This document shows positions 1 to 6,746 of a stretch of DNA of 64,000 bases, piece by piece. The position numbers and the translations under genes are program-made. The stretch comes from Fervidibacter canadensis. Its GTDB lineage: Bacteria; Armatimonadota; Fervidibacteria; Fervidibacterales; Fervidibacteraceae. The notes beneath the pieces were generated by a model. It had not been told where the DNA came from, did not search any database, and worked only from the letters and a program-made list of their open reading frames with translations. Where the stretch lies: NCBI GenBank assembly GCA_041446545.1, contig JBGOEJ010000001.1, positions 310,001-374,000 of the forward strand, written 5' to 3'. Numbering within the stretch: position 1 is the first letter of the stretch; each line of letters starts with the position of its first letter.

Positions 1-1124
1 GTGTTGGTGTCGCGGATGCGGACGATGCGAGCCTTTGCAGGGTCGCGCACCTTGGCAATCTCTAAAGCCCACTCCAACGCTTGTCGGTCGTCCTCGGCGA
101 CGACAGGGATGCGGTCACGCTCAATGAAACCGCTGGTGAAGACATTCACATGCGTGGCGTGCCAATCCACTTTGCTGATGAGCCGTTTCGTCGTGATGTC
201 CGCCAAACCCAACCCGGCAGCGTTTCCGTGCGATTCGTCGGTCAAGTCCAAGACGACGATGACACGGGGCATCGGATGTTTGGGTTCGTTTTCGCCTGTG
301 ATCATCATCCGCCCGATGGTTTTGGTGTCCATGCCCGTGCCTGAAATGTTTTTGCCCATCCGCTCCACGATGAGGACATCCAGATGGTTGAAGGGGATTT
401 TGGGGCGGATGCGCTTCCAAAAACTGAGCAACCGTCGTTCGCCCGCTTCTATCTCCTCAGGGGGCAAGGCGACGAGGTGAGCAACCTCATGGTAGCCATT
501 CTCAATGACCGCCAAGCCTGCCAAGATAGGCAGCCGAAGCAAAATTTCCCTTGCCATCAAAGGGATGTAGTGACGCAAACTCCACGCCTTGTAAGTGTGG
601 GCAGTGTCGGCGCCCTCCCTCTTGCCCATCCCGACTGCCATCATCTTGAACAAACCACTCTCGTGCGGTCCCGAAAAATCGGTGTGGTGTTTGATGCGGT
701 TGACGACGATGATGCCGTCGGCATGGGCAGCATATCGGTCGGCATAGACGGGAACACCATCTGCCGTCCCGATGCGCTCCACTTCCATCGTCGCCAAAAT
801 CGGGGCTCCGACGAACTCTTCAGTAATGCCGTAATCCCGCAGGATAGCGACTTGCCCTTCCGCTGTCGCCCCGCCGTGACTGCCCATCGCAGGGAAAACA
901 AAGGGTTCACCACCGCTTTCTTTCACGAATTCCGCAACGCCTTTGATAACCTCATGGATACGGGCGATCCCGCGACTGCCCGCCGTGATGGCGATACGCT
1001 TGCCTTTCAGTCGGTCTGCGATGTTCAGCCGTTGCAATCGCCGTTTCACTTCACCGACCACATCGTCCACCCGCTTGCCGTAAAGTTGCTGCACGACGCA
1101 CGCCATCCGAATTTGCTCCAGCAT
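1..1124 (-). CDS. LarA-like (DUF2088) nickel-pincer-type isomerase family protein, C-terminus cut by window edge
   Basis: The minus strand is open from an ATG at 1124 to the window edge with no stop, giving 374 codons of a partial gene. The translation has the PAMGSHGGATAEGQ signature (residues about 78-91) and a later VVNRIKHHTDF block (about 145), both typical of the lactate-racemase-related DUF2088 family that binds a nickel pincer cofactor. These proteins isomerise hydroxy acids or sugars acids, but the substrate of this subgroup cannot be told from sequence. The start has a GGCAAGGTGA element upstream. No partner genes are visible because the gene runs out of the window. Family assignment is firm; function is inferred. 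Confidence 0.8.
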   Translation of the reverse strand, partial: MLEQIRMACVVQQLYGKRVDDVVGEVKRRLQRLNIADRLKGKRIAITAGSRGIARIHEVIKGVAEFVKESGGEPFVFPAMGSHGGATAEGQVAILRDYGITEEFVGAPILATMEVERIGTADGVPVYADRYAAHADGIIVVNRIKHHTDFSGPHESGLFKMMAVGMGKREGADTAHTYKAWSLRHYIPLMAREILLRLPILAGLAVIENGYHEVAHLVALPPEEIEAGERRLLSFWKRIRPKIPFNHLDVLIVERMGKNISGTGMDTKTIGRMMITGENEPKHPMPRVIVVLDLTDESHGNAAGLGLADITTKRLISKVDWHATHVNVFTSGFIERDRIPVVAEDDRQALEWALEIAKVRDPAKARIVRIRDTN

Positions 1125-1219
1125 CACAAGTCACCTTGCCTTAAGCCATGAACTGGCTTTGCCCATTGCTGTCGTTTCCATTTTAGCGTGCCAGTGAACT
1201 CACCGATTTGTCGCTTCCA

Positions 1220-1459
1220 TAGCGACGATTTAACGCTTTAAAGGTCGCCGGCGGACTTGAGAGGGAGTGACGGTCGTGAAGAAACCGAGCAAACTTTCTC
1301 CATGTTCCCGCAAAACTTCCTTCAACCGTTGCGCCATCCCTTTCGGCTCGTTTTGCAACCCTCGGAGCAAAAGGATGCCGACGGCTTTTTGCCCTTTCCG
1401 AAAGACAAGTTCGCCAAAATCCTGAACATCGCAAGTGACAAGAAGACATCCCTGCTCAA
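1220..1459. repeat. 240-bp direct repeat, copy 1 (toxin C-terminal part)
   Basis: This segment matches 2077-2316 with a single mismatch (c at 1234, t at 2091). It covers the region coding for the last about 76 residues of the DUF5615 toxin and the bases just after its stop. The match ends abruptly at a CTGCTCAA sequence, beyond which the two toxin genes differ clearly. Confidence 0.95.
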
Positions 1460-1592
1460 CACTCCATCGGAGGACAGCGCTATCGGAGGATTGCGTTGGA
1501 AGCACTTCTCGCACCCAAATCACTTCGTAGCCTGCTTCTCGGAGGGTTGAGACGACGCCGTAGGGAATGCATTCGTCGCAGAGGAGTTTCAC
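1230..1592 (-). CDS. DUF5615 PIN-like toxin, copy 1
   Basis: A 120-residue protein of the DUF5615 PIN-like family, the likely RNase toxin of a type II toxin-antitoxin pair. It opens MKLLCDECIP with acidic residues D6 and E7, and has TCDVQDFGEL near residues 54-62 with D55 and D58; these are the usual metal-binding positions of PIN-type nucleases. The ATG overlaps the stop of the upstream DUF433 gene by four bases (ATGA, 1589-1592), which fixes the start and shows translational coupling. The last about 76 residues are identical to those of the second copy at 2087-2449, while the first 44 differ. The RNA target is unknown. Confidence 0.85.
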   Translation of the reverse strand: MKLLCDECIPYGVVSTLREAGYEVIWVREVLPTQSSDSAVLRWSVEQGCLLVTCDVQDFGELVFRKGQKAVGILLLRGLQNEPKGMAQRLKEVLREHGESLLGFFTTVTPSQVRRRPLKR

Positions 1593-1861
1593 CGCCTTCG
1601 CCCGCCTGCCGCTGAAATTTTTGCGGAAGCCTTTTGTCGGGATTTAAGAGAGCGCTTGCGCCGCGCCAGATGGGTCGCCCAAGCGAAAGCCGCTCGCATC
1701 TGCTCGTCCGTAAGCCGATACTCTTCCCTCACCCGCTCCACTGGCACACCTGCCGCCAGCATGGAAAAAACTGCCCAAAGGGGCACGCGAGTGCCTTTCA
1801 CAAAAGGTCGCCCGAAGCAGATTTCGGGGTCAACGCCGATATAGCGTTCCCATCCCTTCAT
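1589..1861 (-). CDS. DUF433 antitoxin, copy 1
   Basis: A 90-residue DUF433 protein, the usual antitoxin partner of DUF5615 toxins. It starts MKGWERYIGVDPEICFGRP, the standard opening of this family, followed by a helix-turn-helix-like segment (VPLWAVFSMLAAGVPVERV) and a basic tail rich in R and K. It lies directly upstream of, and overlaps by four bases, the toxin gene. The first 20 residues are identical to the second copy at 2446-2706; the rest is diverged. DUF433 proteins probably bind DNA and repress their own operon, which is known of the family rather than seen here. Confidence 0.85.
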   Translation of the reverse strand: MKGWERYIGVDPEICFGRPFVKGTRVPLWAVFSMLAAGVPVERVREEYRLTDEQMRAAFAWATHLARRKRSLKSRQKASAKISAAGGRRR

Positions 1862-1904
1862 CGTCCATCACCGCCCGAAAGTCTAACGCTTCCGCCAAGC
1901 CTTG
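1803..1904. repeat. About 102-bp direct repeat, copy 1 (antitoxin start and leader)
   Basis: Identical to 2648-2749. It covers the first about 20 codons of the DUF433 antitoxin and the leader upstream of its ATG, so both modules probably share the same translation start and promoter-proximal signals. Confidence 0.9.
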
Positions 1905-2076
1905 CCTGTTGAGGGATTTCAAAAATCGGGAAGGCGAACCTCATGGTGAGCCTAAGGGAAGGTTTGTAGGGCATGGTTTGAAATTGCGCCGATAATTTCC
2001 GTCGGCACAGCACCAAGCCATGTCAGGCAGAAAGTCGGATTGAGCAGAAGTCCCACTTTCTCAGTGGCTTAGGGCG

Positions 2077-2316
2077 TAGCGACGATTTAATGCTTTAAAG
2101 GTCGCCGGCGGACTTGAGAGGGAGTGACGGTCGTGAAGAAACCGAGCAAACTTTCTCCATGTTCCCGCAAAACTTCCTTCAACCGTTGCGCCATCCCTTT
2201 CGGCTCGTTTTGCAACCCTCGGAGCAAAAGGATGCCGACGGCTTTTTGCCCTTTCCGAAAGACAAGTTCGCCAAAATCCTGAACATCGCAAGTGACAAGA
2301 AGACATCCCTGCTCAA
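2077..2316. repeat. 240-bp direct repeat, copy 2
   Basis: Second copy of the segment at 1220-1459, offset by 857 bases, with one mismatch. It forms the downstream end of the second toxin-antitoxin module. Confidence 0.95.
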
Positions 2317-2449
2317 GGGAGAACCGCAAAAGGAATTTGTCAGAGGTGGGGTGAGGGAAAAGTTCCCGCGCCCAAAGGGTCTCGTAACCTAAGGAGCGCA
2401 ACTGTTCCACGACGGAGTGAGGGATGCACTTATCGCAAAATAGCCTCAA
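2087..2449 (-). CDS. DUF5615 PIN-like toxin, copy 2
   Basis: Second DUF5615 toxin, 120 residues like copy 1. I place the start at a TTG (2447-2449), reading MRLFCDKCIP, because it aligns with MKLLCDECIP of copy 1 and overlaps the antitoxin stop as TTGA in the same way that copy 1 overlaps as ATGA. A longer frame running upstream to 2623 only reads through the antitoxin gene out of frame. The C-terminal about 76 residues are identical to copy 1; the N-terminal 44 are diverged (for example TLWARELFPHPTSD against VIWVREVLPTQSSD). This suggests the specificity-determining half changed after duplication, or that the ends were homogenised. Confidence 0.82.
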   Translation of the reverse strand: MRLFCDKCIPHSVVEQLRSLGYETLWARELFPHPTSDKFLLRFSLEQGCLLVTCDVQDFGELVFRKGQKAVGILLLRGLQNEPKGMAQRLKEVLREHGESLLGFFTTVTPSQVRRRPLKH

Positions 2450-2706
2450 GGGGCGACGGGAAGGCTTTTGAGTCGGCGGCGGGTTTTCAGGCTCACTCGC
2501 TTCCGACGGGCAAGATGGGCTGCCCAAGCAAAAATAGCCAAAAGTTCGTCGTCGTTGACCTGATACTCCTCTTTCACTTGCTCTATCGGCACACCCGCCG
2601 CCAACATAGAAAGCACCGCCCATACAGGCACCCCCGACGATTTCAGGAAAGGTCGCCCGAAGCAGATTTCGGGGTCAACGCCGATATAGCGTTCCCATCC
2701 CTTCAT
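2446..2706 (-). CDS. DUF433 antitoxin, copy 2
   Basis: An 86-residue DUF433 antitoxin that starts with the same 20 residues as copy 1 and then diverges (LKSSGVPVWAVLSMLAAG), ending in a basic tail. It overlaps the toxin gene by four bases. The divergently oriented membrane-protein gene starts at 2814, so 2707-2813 is a shared promoter region. Confidence 0.85.
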   Translation of the reverse strand: MKGWERYIGVDPEICFGRPFLKSSGVPVWAVLSMLAAGVPIEQVKEEYQVNDDELLAIFAWAAHLARRKRVSLKTRRRLKSLPVAP

Positions 2707-2749
2707 CGTCCATCACCGCCCGAAAGTCTAACGCTTCCGCCAAGCCTTG
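2648..2749. repeat. About 102-bp direct repeat, copy 2
   Basis: Second copy of 1803-1904, offset by 845 bases. The offset differs from that of the 240-bp repeat (857) because the diverged middle of the two modules differs in length by 12 bases. Confidence 0.9.
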
Positions 2750-2813
2750 TCTGTCTTCCTCGGCAGGGGCAAAAGGAGGGCGCTTGACGGACGGGAAAGT
2801 GGAGGGATGGATC

Positions 2814-3392
2814 ATGGCAGAAGAGCGACCGACGGTCGTCACCATCGTCGCCATCGGCAATTTGATTGCCGCCCTCCTTTGCAGTTGCACCGCCCTGTAT
2901 GAAGCCGCTACACCCCTGATGATGCTCACCTTCCGCGCCGCTTCCCAACAAATCGCCGCCCAACAGCGACGACAAATTCAACGACTGATGCAAATGCGGC
3001 AGAAAGCCAAAACACCGCAGGAGCGCCAACTTATAGACGCCCAAATCGCTAACCTCAAAAAGGTATCATTGCCCGACTTCAGCAAAGTCGCCGAACCTTT
3101 CCTGACACCCTCCACTCGTTGGGGCTATCTCGCCTTTGGTGTTGCTACCTTGCTTATCAATGCCCTTCTTTTCATTTCAGGGGTGGGCTTGCTTTGGGTG
3201 AAGGGATGGGCTTGGTGGTGTGCCCTTATCGCGTGCGCCTTGCAAATCGTTCGGAACTTGGGGATGGCTGCCTTCAACATTTTCGTCGTGGCGCCAGCGT
3301 CGGCGAAAGCGATGGAAGCGATGATGGCGGAGATGACGAAGGCGATGCCCCCGGGCGCCCCAGCGTTTCCTGTCATGCCAATCAGCCCCTAG
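2814..3392 (+). CDS. Membrane protein with three transmembrane segments, unknown function
   Basis: A 192-residue protein that I do not recognise. I chose the ATG at 2814 (MAEERPTVV) because GGAGGG lies 7 bases before it. Hydrophobic segments are seen near residues 9-30 (VVTIVAIGNLIAALLCS), 105-130 (YLAFGVATLLINALLFISG) and 135-162 (WAWWCALIACALQIV). Between the first and second is a charged, glutamine-rich stretch of about 60 residues likely to form a coiled coil outside the membrane. The C-terminus is rich in Met, Ala and Pro. A tiny membrane ORF begins on the base after its stop. No function is claimed. Confidence 0.7.
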   Translation: MAEERPTVVTIVAIGNLIAALLCSCTALYEAATPLMMLTFRAASQQIAAQQRRQIQRLMQMRQKAKTPQERQLIDAQIANLKKVSLPDFSKVAEPFLTPSTRWGYLAFGVATLLINALLFISGVGLLWVKGWAWWCALIACALQIVRNLGMAAFNIFVVAPASAKAMEAMMAEMTKAMPPGAPAFPVMPISP

Positions 3393-3509
3393 ATGCAATT
3401 TTGGTCAGCCATCGTTCAACTGCTCTGGCTTCTCCTTTACAGCGCTTGGGCGCTCGTTGCCCTCTTTTTGTTGCTGCTCCCTGACACAAGAAAAGCCTGC
3501 CAACAATGA
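3393..3509 (+). CDS. Small membrane protein, 38 residues
   Basis: An ATG directly follows the TAG stop of the preceding gene (3390-3392) and opens a 38-codon frame reading MQFWSAIVQLLWLLLYSAWA and then a run of leucines, ending DTRKACQQ. It is a single transmembrane helix with a short charged tail. There is no separate ribosome binding site, so expression would depend on translational coupling. It could be chance; conservation next to the 2814 gene in relatives would settle it. Confidence 0.4.
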   Translation: MQFWSAIVQLLWLLLYSAWALVALFLLLLPDTRKACQQ

Positions 3510-3586
3510 CCAGTCATCAGCCAGTCACTGGCGTAGGAGAAAAAGTGAGGCAAAAACCATTTCGTCCGACGACCCGAAAAAAACGC

Positions 3587-5485
3587 TCATTCGTAAACCC
3601 GCACCTCAAAGACCCGCGCCGATTTGTCGCCGTTGGTGGCGTGGACGATGAGACGGATGCCCGTCGCCAACTGTGGTTCAAATTGGTGGATGCGTTTGCG
3701 TTGGTAGTTGCCTTCAACCTTTACGACCGTTTTTGCGCTGTCACCATACAGCACTTGCAACTCATAGTCTCGCACAGTTTCTGGCTGCGGTCCCCAGACC
3801 ATCCTCTTGTTTACCGCTTCCGCAAAACTCAAGGTCAGTTCTCGGTTCAAACCTGTGTCAAAGGTTAGGTGCACTTCACGGATGCGTTTGGGCTCACGGA
3901 AATGCAATTCAAGCCACTGAGGCATCGGTTGCGTTGGGTCTGAAGCCCATCGGTTTTTGCGCTCGTAAACACCCCGATGCACGCCGTTGATGACATTGAC
4001 CGCTTCCCAGCCACGAACTTCGCTGGACGCTCTCACTTCCGCCGTTCGGGCGATGTCGTAAGGGTCGCTGTTAGTCACGCCAATGATGTAGGCATCTTGT
4101 TTGAGCAGAAGTTGCTGCAACTCCTTGATGGCTTCCTTGCCCAGTTCTCTCGGCGTGCAATTGTAACGGACGCAAAGGGACGCAGTAGTCCCGACAGCTT
4201 GCCCCATCACGCTGCAAGTTCCCATCACACGGGTGCTGGCGTAAGCGACATGGGTGGCGCTAATATTGCGACCTGCGAAAAGCAAGTTGGCAATGTTGCG
4301 AGAGTAGAGGCAGCGGAATGGGATGTTGTAAAGTGGGACATGGACGGCAATGTTGGGTGGTTCTTTCGTGTCAATGCCTTCGGGTGGGTGCAGGTCAATA
4401 GGCCAACCGCCGAACGCCACGCCATCTTCAAACACTTCGCCCCGCTGCAAATCGTTTTGGGTGAGGATGTAATCGCCGAGGAAGCGACGGCTGCCACGAG
4501 TGCAAGGCACAAAACCGATCCACTCCAACGCCCAATTTTCACTTTCGGGGTGAAGCCCTGAGTTTTTGATGTGATCCCAAACGCCCAAAGCAATTGCCAG
4601 CAACTCATTGCGGATGCGCTCGTTTTCCTTGACGATGTTCAAGTGACCGCCCCACTCTACCCACCAGTAGCCGTATTCCCAAGTGCGGTGGTGACGGTAG
4701 GGTAAATCTTCGCAACGCGGGAACTTGCGAATCCAATCGGGAGGCTTGAAGGGCATGGGACGGTCGTATTTGCGGGTGATGAAAAGGATGCTGCTGCCCA
4801 TCGTCTTGTTGTCGGGTTCGGGCAGCGCCAGCGATTCACCGAACTCATTGCGACCTTCCCTGCCGATGCGAAAGTCAGCGCCTGCTTCCACTCCCAATCT
4901 ACCGTTGCCGCTGCAGTCAATGAAAATCTTGCCCCTGACGGTGAACAAGTCTTCCGTGCTGTTTCGTAGAGCAATGACGGCGCCGATACGGTTTTCGCTT
5001 GCCATCTGCACCCCAATGCAACTTGTGTTGAGCAGCAAAGTTATGTTGGGTTCGCGCCGAACCCACTCGTAGAGAAGCAAATCCCACATGCTGGCGCTCC
5101 TTTGTGGATTGCGGACGGCGCATTCTAAACGCAACTCCTCCAAGATGCCTGTTTCGCGTGCGTCAGTGTCTTTGCGACCTCCGTGACAGTCAGCGCCGAC
5201 TATGTGCATGCGGATTTCACTGGACGAATTGCCACCGAGGACAGGACGGTCTTGAATTAGCACGACAGAAGCACCGTTTCGGGCTGCTGCAATGGCGGCA
5301 CAAACCCCAGCCATCCCACCACCGACCACAACGACATCGGCTTCCAATTCCTTGCGGGTGAGCAAACGACTTGGGAGCGTTAACTCCATCGCATGCACAC
5401 CTCCCGATGCATCAGCAAAACTTTCAGCACCAAACGACAACGCCATTGGGCTTGCCATTGCCACCAACCATTGCCGACGCGTCAT
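3587..5485 (-). CDS. Exported FAD-dependent oxidoreductase with C-terminal discoidin-like domain
   Basis: A 632-residue protein. The N-terminus MTRRQWLVAM is a twin-arginine type signal followed by a hydrophobic stretch. A dinucleotide-binding fold starts at about residue 51 (VVVVGGGMAGVCAA), followed by LGGNSSSEIR, typical of the FAD_oxidored (PF12831) family of exported flavoenzymes. From about residue 480 the protein resembles an F5/8 type C (discoidin-like) carbohydrate-binding domain (RASSEVRGWEAVNVINGV, later QWLELHFREPKRIREV). The ATG at 5485 is preferred over an upstream GTG at 5497 because GAGAGG lies just before it and the twin-arginine motif follows at once. The substrate is unknown; a role in polysaccharide breakdown is inferred. 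Confidence 0.82.
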   Translation of the reverse strand: MTRRQWLVAMASPMALSFGAESFADASGGVHAMELTLPSRLLTRKELEADVVVVGGGMAGVCAAIAAARNGASVVLIQDRPVLGGNSSSEIRMHIVGADCHGGRKDTDARETGILEELRLECAVRNPQRSASMWDLLLYEWVRREPNITLLLNTSCIGVQMASENRIGAVIALRNSTEDLFTVRGKIFIDCSGNGRLGVEAGADFRIGREGRNEFGESLALPEPDNKTMGSSILFITRKYDRPMPFKPPDWIRKFPRCEDLPYRHHRTWEYGYWWVEWGGHLNIVKENERIRNELLAIALGVWDHIKNSGLHPESENWALEWIGFVPCTRGSRRFLGDYILTQNDLQRGEVFEDGVAFGGWPIDLHPPEGIDTKEPPNIAVHVPLYNIPFRCLYSRNIANLLFAGRNISATHVAYASTRVMGTCSVMGQAVGTTASLCVRYNCTPRELGKEAIKELQQLLLKQDAYIIGVTNSDPYDIARTAEVRASSEVRGWEAVNVINGVHRGVYERKNRWASDPTQPMPQWLELHFREPKRIREVHLTFDTGLNRELTLSFAEAVNKRMVWGPQPETVRDYELQVLYGDSAKTVVKVEGNYQRKRIHQFEPQLATGIRLIVHATNGDKSARVFEVRVYE

Positions 5486-5615
5486 GTGCCCTCTCACCCT
5501 CCCAATCCTGTCAGATCGCTTCTTGTCACGGCTAAAAGCCTATCGCAGCCCTTTGCCATGCCAAGGCAGGGTTGGTTTCTCAGAAGGTTGGATGGAGCAT
5601 CGGATTGCTCAACCT

Positions 5616-5669
5616 TGTTGGAGGGGCTTTCAGTCACGACGCACAAAACCTGTCCCATGATCTTCCGAA
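5616..5669. repeat. Dispersed extragenic repeat, variant spanning a gene end
   Basis: TTGGAGGGGCTTTCAGTCACG followed by CGCACAAAACCTGTCCCA resembles 41479-41522 (ATGACGCCACAAAACCTGT). It overlaps the stop codon and last dozen codons of the eIF-2B-family gene, so that protein's tail seems to be repeat-derived. Confidence 0.5.
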
Positions 5670-6469
5670 CACCCTCTCCCTTGCTCGGTGATGACGGCGG
5701 TGATGAGGGACCATTCGGTCAGGTCGTAAAGGGTGGGGTCTTGGGGGAGGGGTTGTTTGGTCAAGGGAGGCGCTTCGCCCCGCATCGCCTCGCTCCACGA
5801 AAGGGGCAAACGCTTTTCGGAGGTCGCCACACTCCAAACAGGCACACCGACGGCGCAGGCGAAATAAGCCAGCGGGCTCGTCCCGACTTTGTGCACCAAA
5901 CCGTCAAGGCAAAGGGCATCGGCGCCAACGAGTAGCAAGTTGCTTCCTCGCAGCCATGCAAACGCTTGCAAGTCGGCGACGAGCAAAACTTCCATACCTT
6001 CGCGCTGCAGCGCTTTCGCCAAAGCGATGCCTTCACCACCAGGCAGCGAGGCGGTGCAAATGACCCGCATCCGCTTGCCTTGCCGATGGGCACGGACGAG
6101 GCTGCGAAAGACGAGGGAACTGAAAGAGTGGGTGAGCACCGTGCCTTCGGGCAAACGGTCGGCGGCGTGAGCGATGGCAAGTTCTTCGTGGGCATGCATA
6201 TCGGCGATGAACTTTTTGAGGGCGCGGCGCAAACGGTCAGGTGTTTCAGCGTGTTGGTGGACGAGTTGGCTCAGATGCCAAAGGGGCGCCATCGCAGGAT
6301 GGGCTTGACAAAGTTGGTCGGCAGCGGTAAGCAAGACAGAAGTCGGTTGCTGACCAGCAAGGCGAAGGAACCATCGGGCGGCTTTGCGGGTCAAAGTTGC
6401 CGCTCCCGATCGTCGGTCGGCACACAAGCGGCGCAAAGTCCCTTGCCATTCCGTTTGAGTAGAGCGCAT
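5630..6469 (-). CDS. eIF-2B alpha/beta/delta family protein, ribose-1,5-bisphosphate isomerase or MtnA-like
   Basis: A 279-residue member of the eIF-2B/MtnA/ribose-1,5-bisphosphate isomerase superfamily. Seen are VLTHSFSSLV (about 112), ICTASLPGGEGIALAKAL (about 135), LVGADALCLDGLVHKVGT (about 180) and the closing TEWSLITAVITEQG. In bacteria such proteins isomerise phosphorylated ribose or methylthioribose; the exact substrate cannot be told. GGAAGGTG lies 8 bases before the ATG. The last dozen residues (SEDHGTGFVRRD) follow the family's normal end and are encoded by a dispersed repeat, so the original stop was probably lost. Confidence 0.78.
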   Translation of the reverse strand: MRSTQTEWQGTLRRLCADRRSGAATLTRKAARWFLRLAGQQPTSVLLTAADQLCQAHPAMAPLWHLSQLVHQHAETPDRLRRALKKFIADMHAHEELAIAHAADRLPEGTVLTHSFSSLVFRSLVRAHRQGKRMRVICTASLPGGEGIALAKALQREGMEVLLVADLQAFAWLRGSNLLLVGADALCLDGLVHKVGTSPLAYFACAVGVPVWSVATSEKRLPLSWSEAMRGEAPPLTKQPLPQDPTLYDLTEWSLITAVITEQGRGCSEDHGTGFVRRD

Positions 6470-6746
6470 GAGCCATCACCTTCCTGTCGCGGCTGATAGC
6501 CGCTCCAACAGAAGCGGCGAAGGGCGAGTAGCGAATAGAGAATGCCGTTGTGTCGTGACCGACAGCCACTCCAACGGTGAAATTTGTTGGAGCGCCTATC
6601 AGGCACAACAAGTTAGGGGTGACGGAACGGGAGCGGCACATCTTGGCTGCCGACGCCGACGAGAGGATGGCGTGGCAAACTTTGCACGGCTTGACGAAAA
6701 TACGAACCAGTCAAAGGCGATTTTGACGACGGAGGGAAGCGACGCA
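6470..6746. other. Intergenic region upstream of ileS carrying palindromic repeats
   Basis: 277 bases between the divergent eIF-2B-family gene and ileS. It holds a copy of the GCGGCTGATAGCCGC palindrome (6489-6510) and a degenerate inverted pair (CAGCCACTCCAAC at about 6563 and GTTGGAGCGCCTATC at about 6586). I looked for a T-box leader before ileS and found neither the GGTGG-type antiterminator sequence nor a terminator. Confidence 0.5.
6489..6510 (+). repeat. Dispersed palindromic repeat, type A
   Basis: GCGGCTGATAGCCGC forms a short hairpin and is followed by TCCAACA. It differs by one base from copies at 33883-33904 and 41414-41435, which are identical to each other. All lie between genes. 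Confidence 0.75.

Noticed and set aside
2087..2623. A 178-residue toxin with an extra N-terminal region
   Set aside because: The extra part is the antitoxin gene read out of frame. The TTG at 2449 aligns with the first copy's ATG and overlaps the antitoxin stop in the same way.
6560..6746. A T-box leader regulating ileS
   Set aside because: No conserved T-box antiterminator sequence or terminator pair was found.
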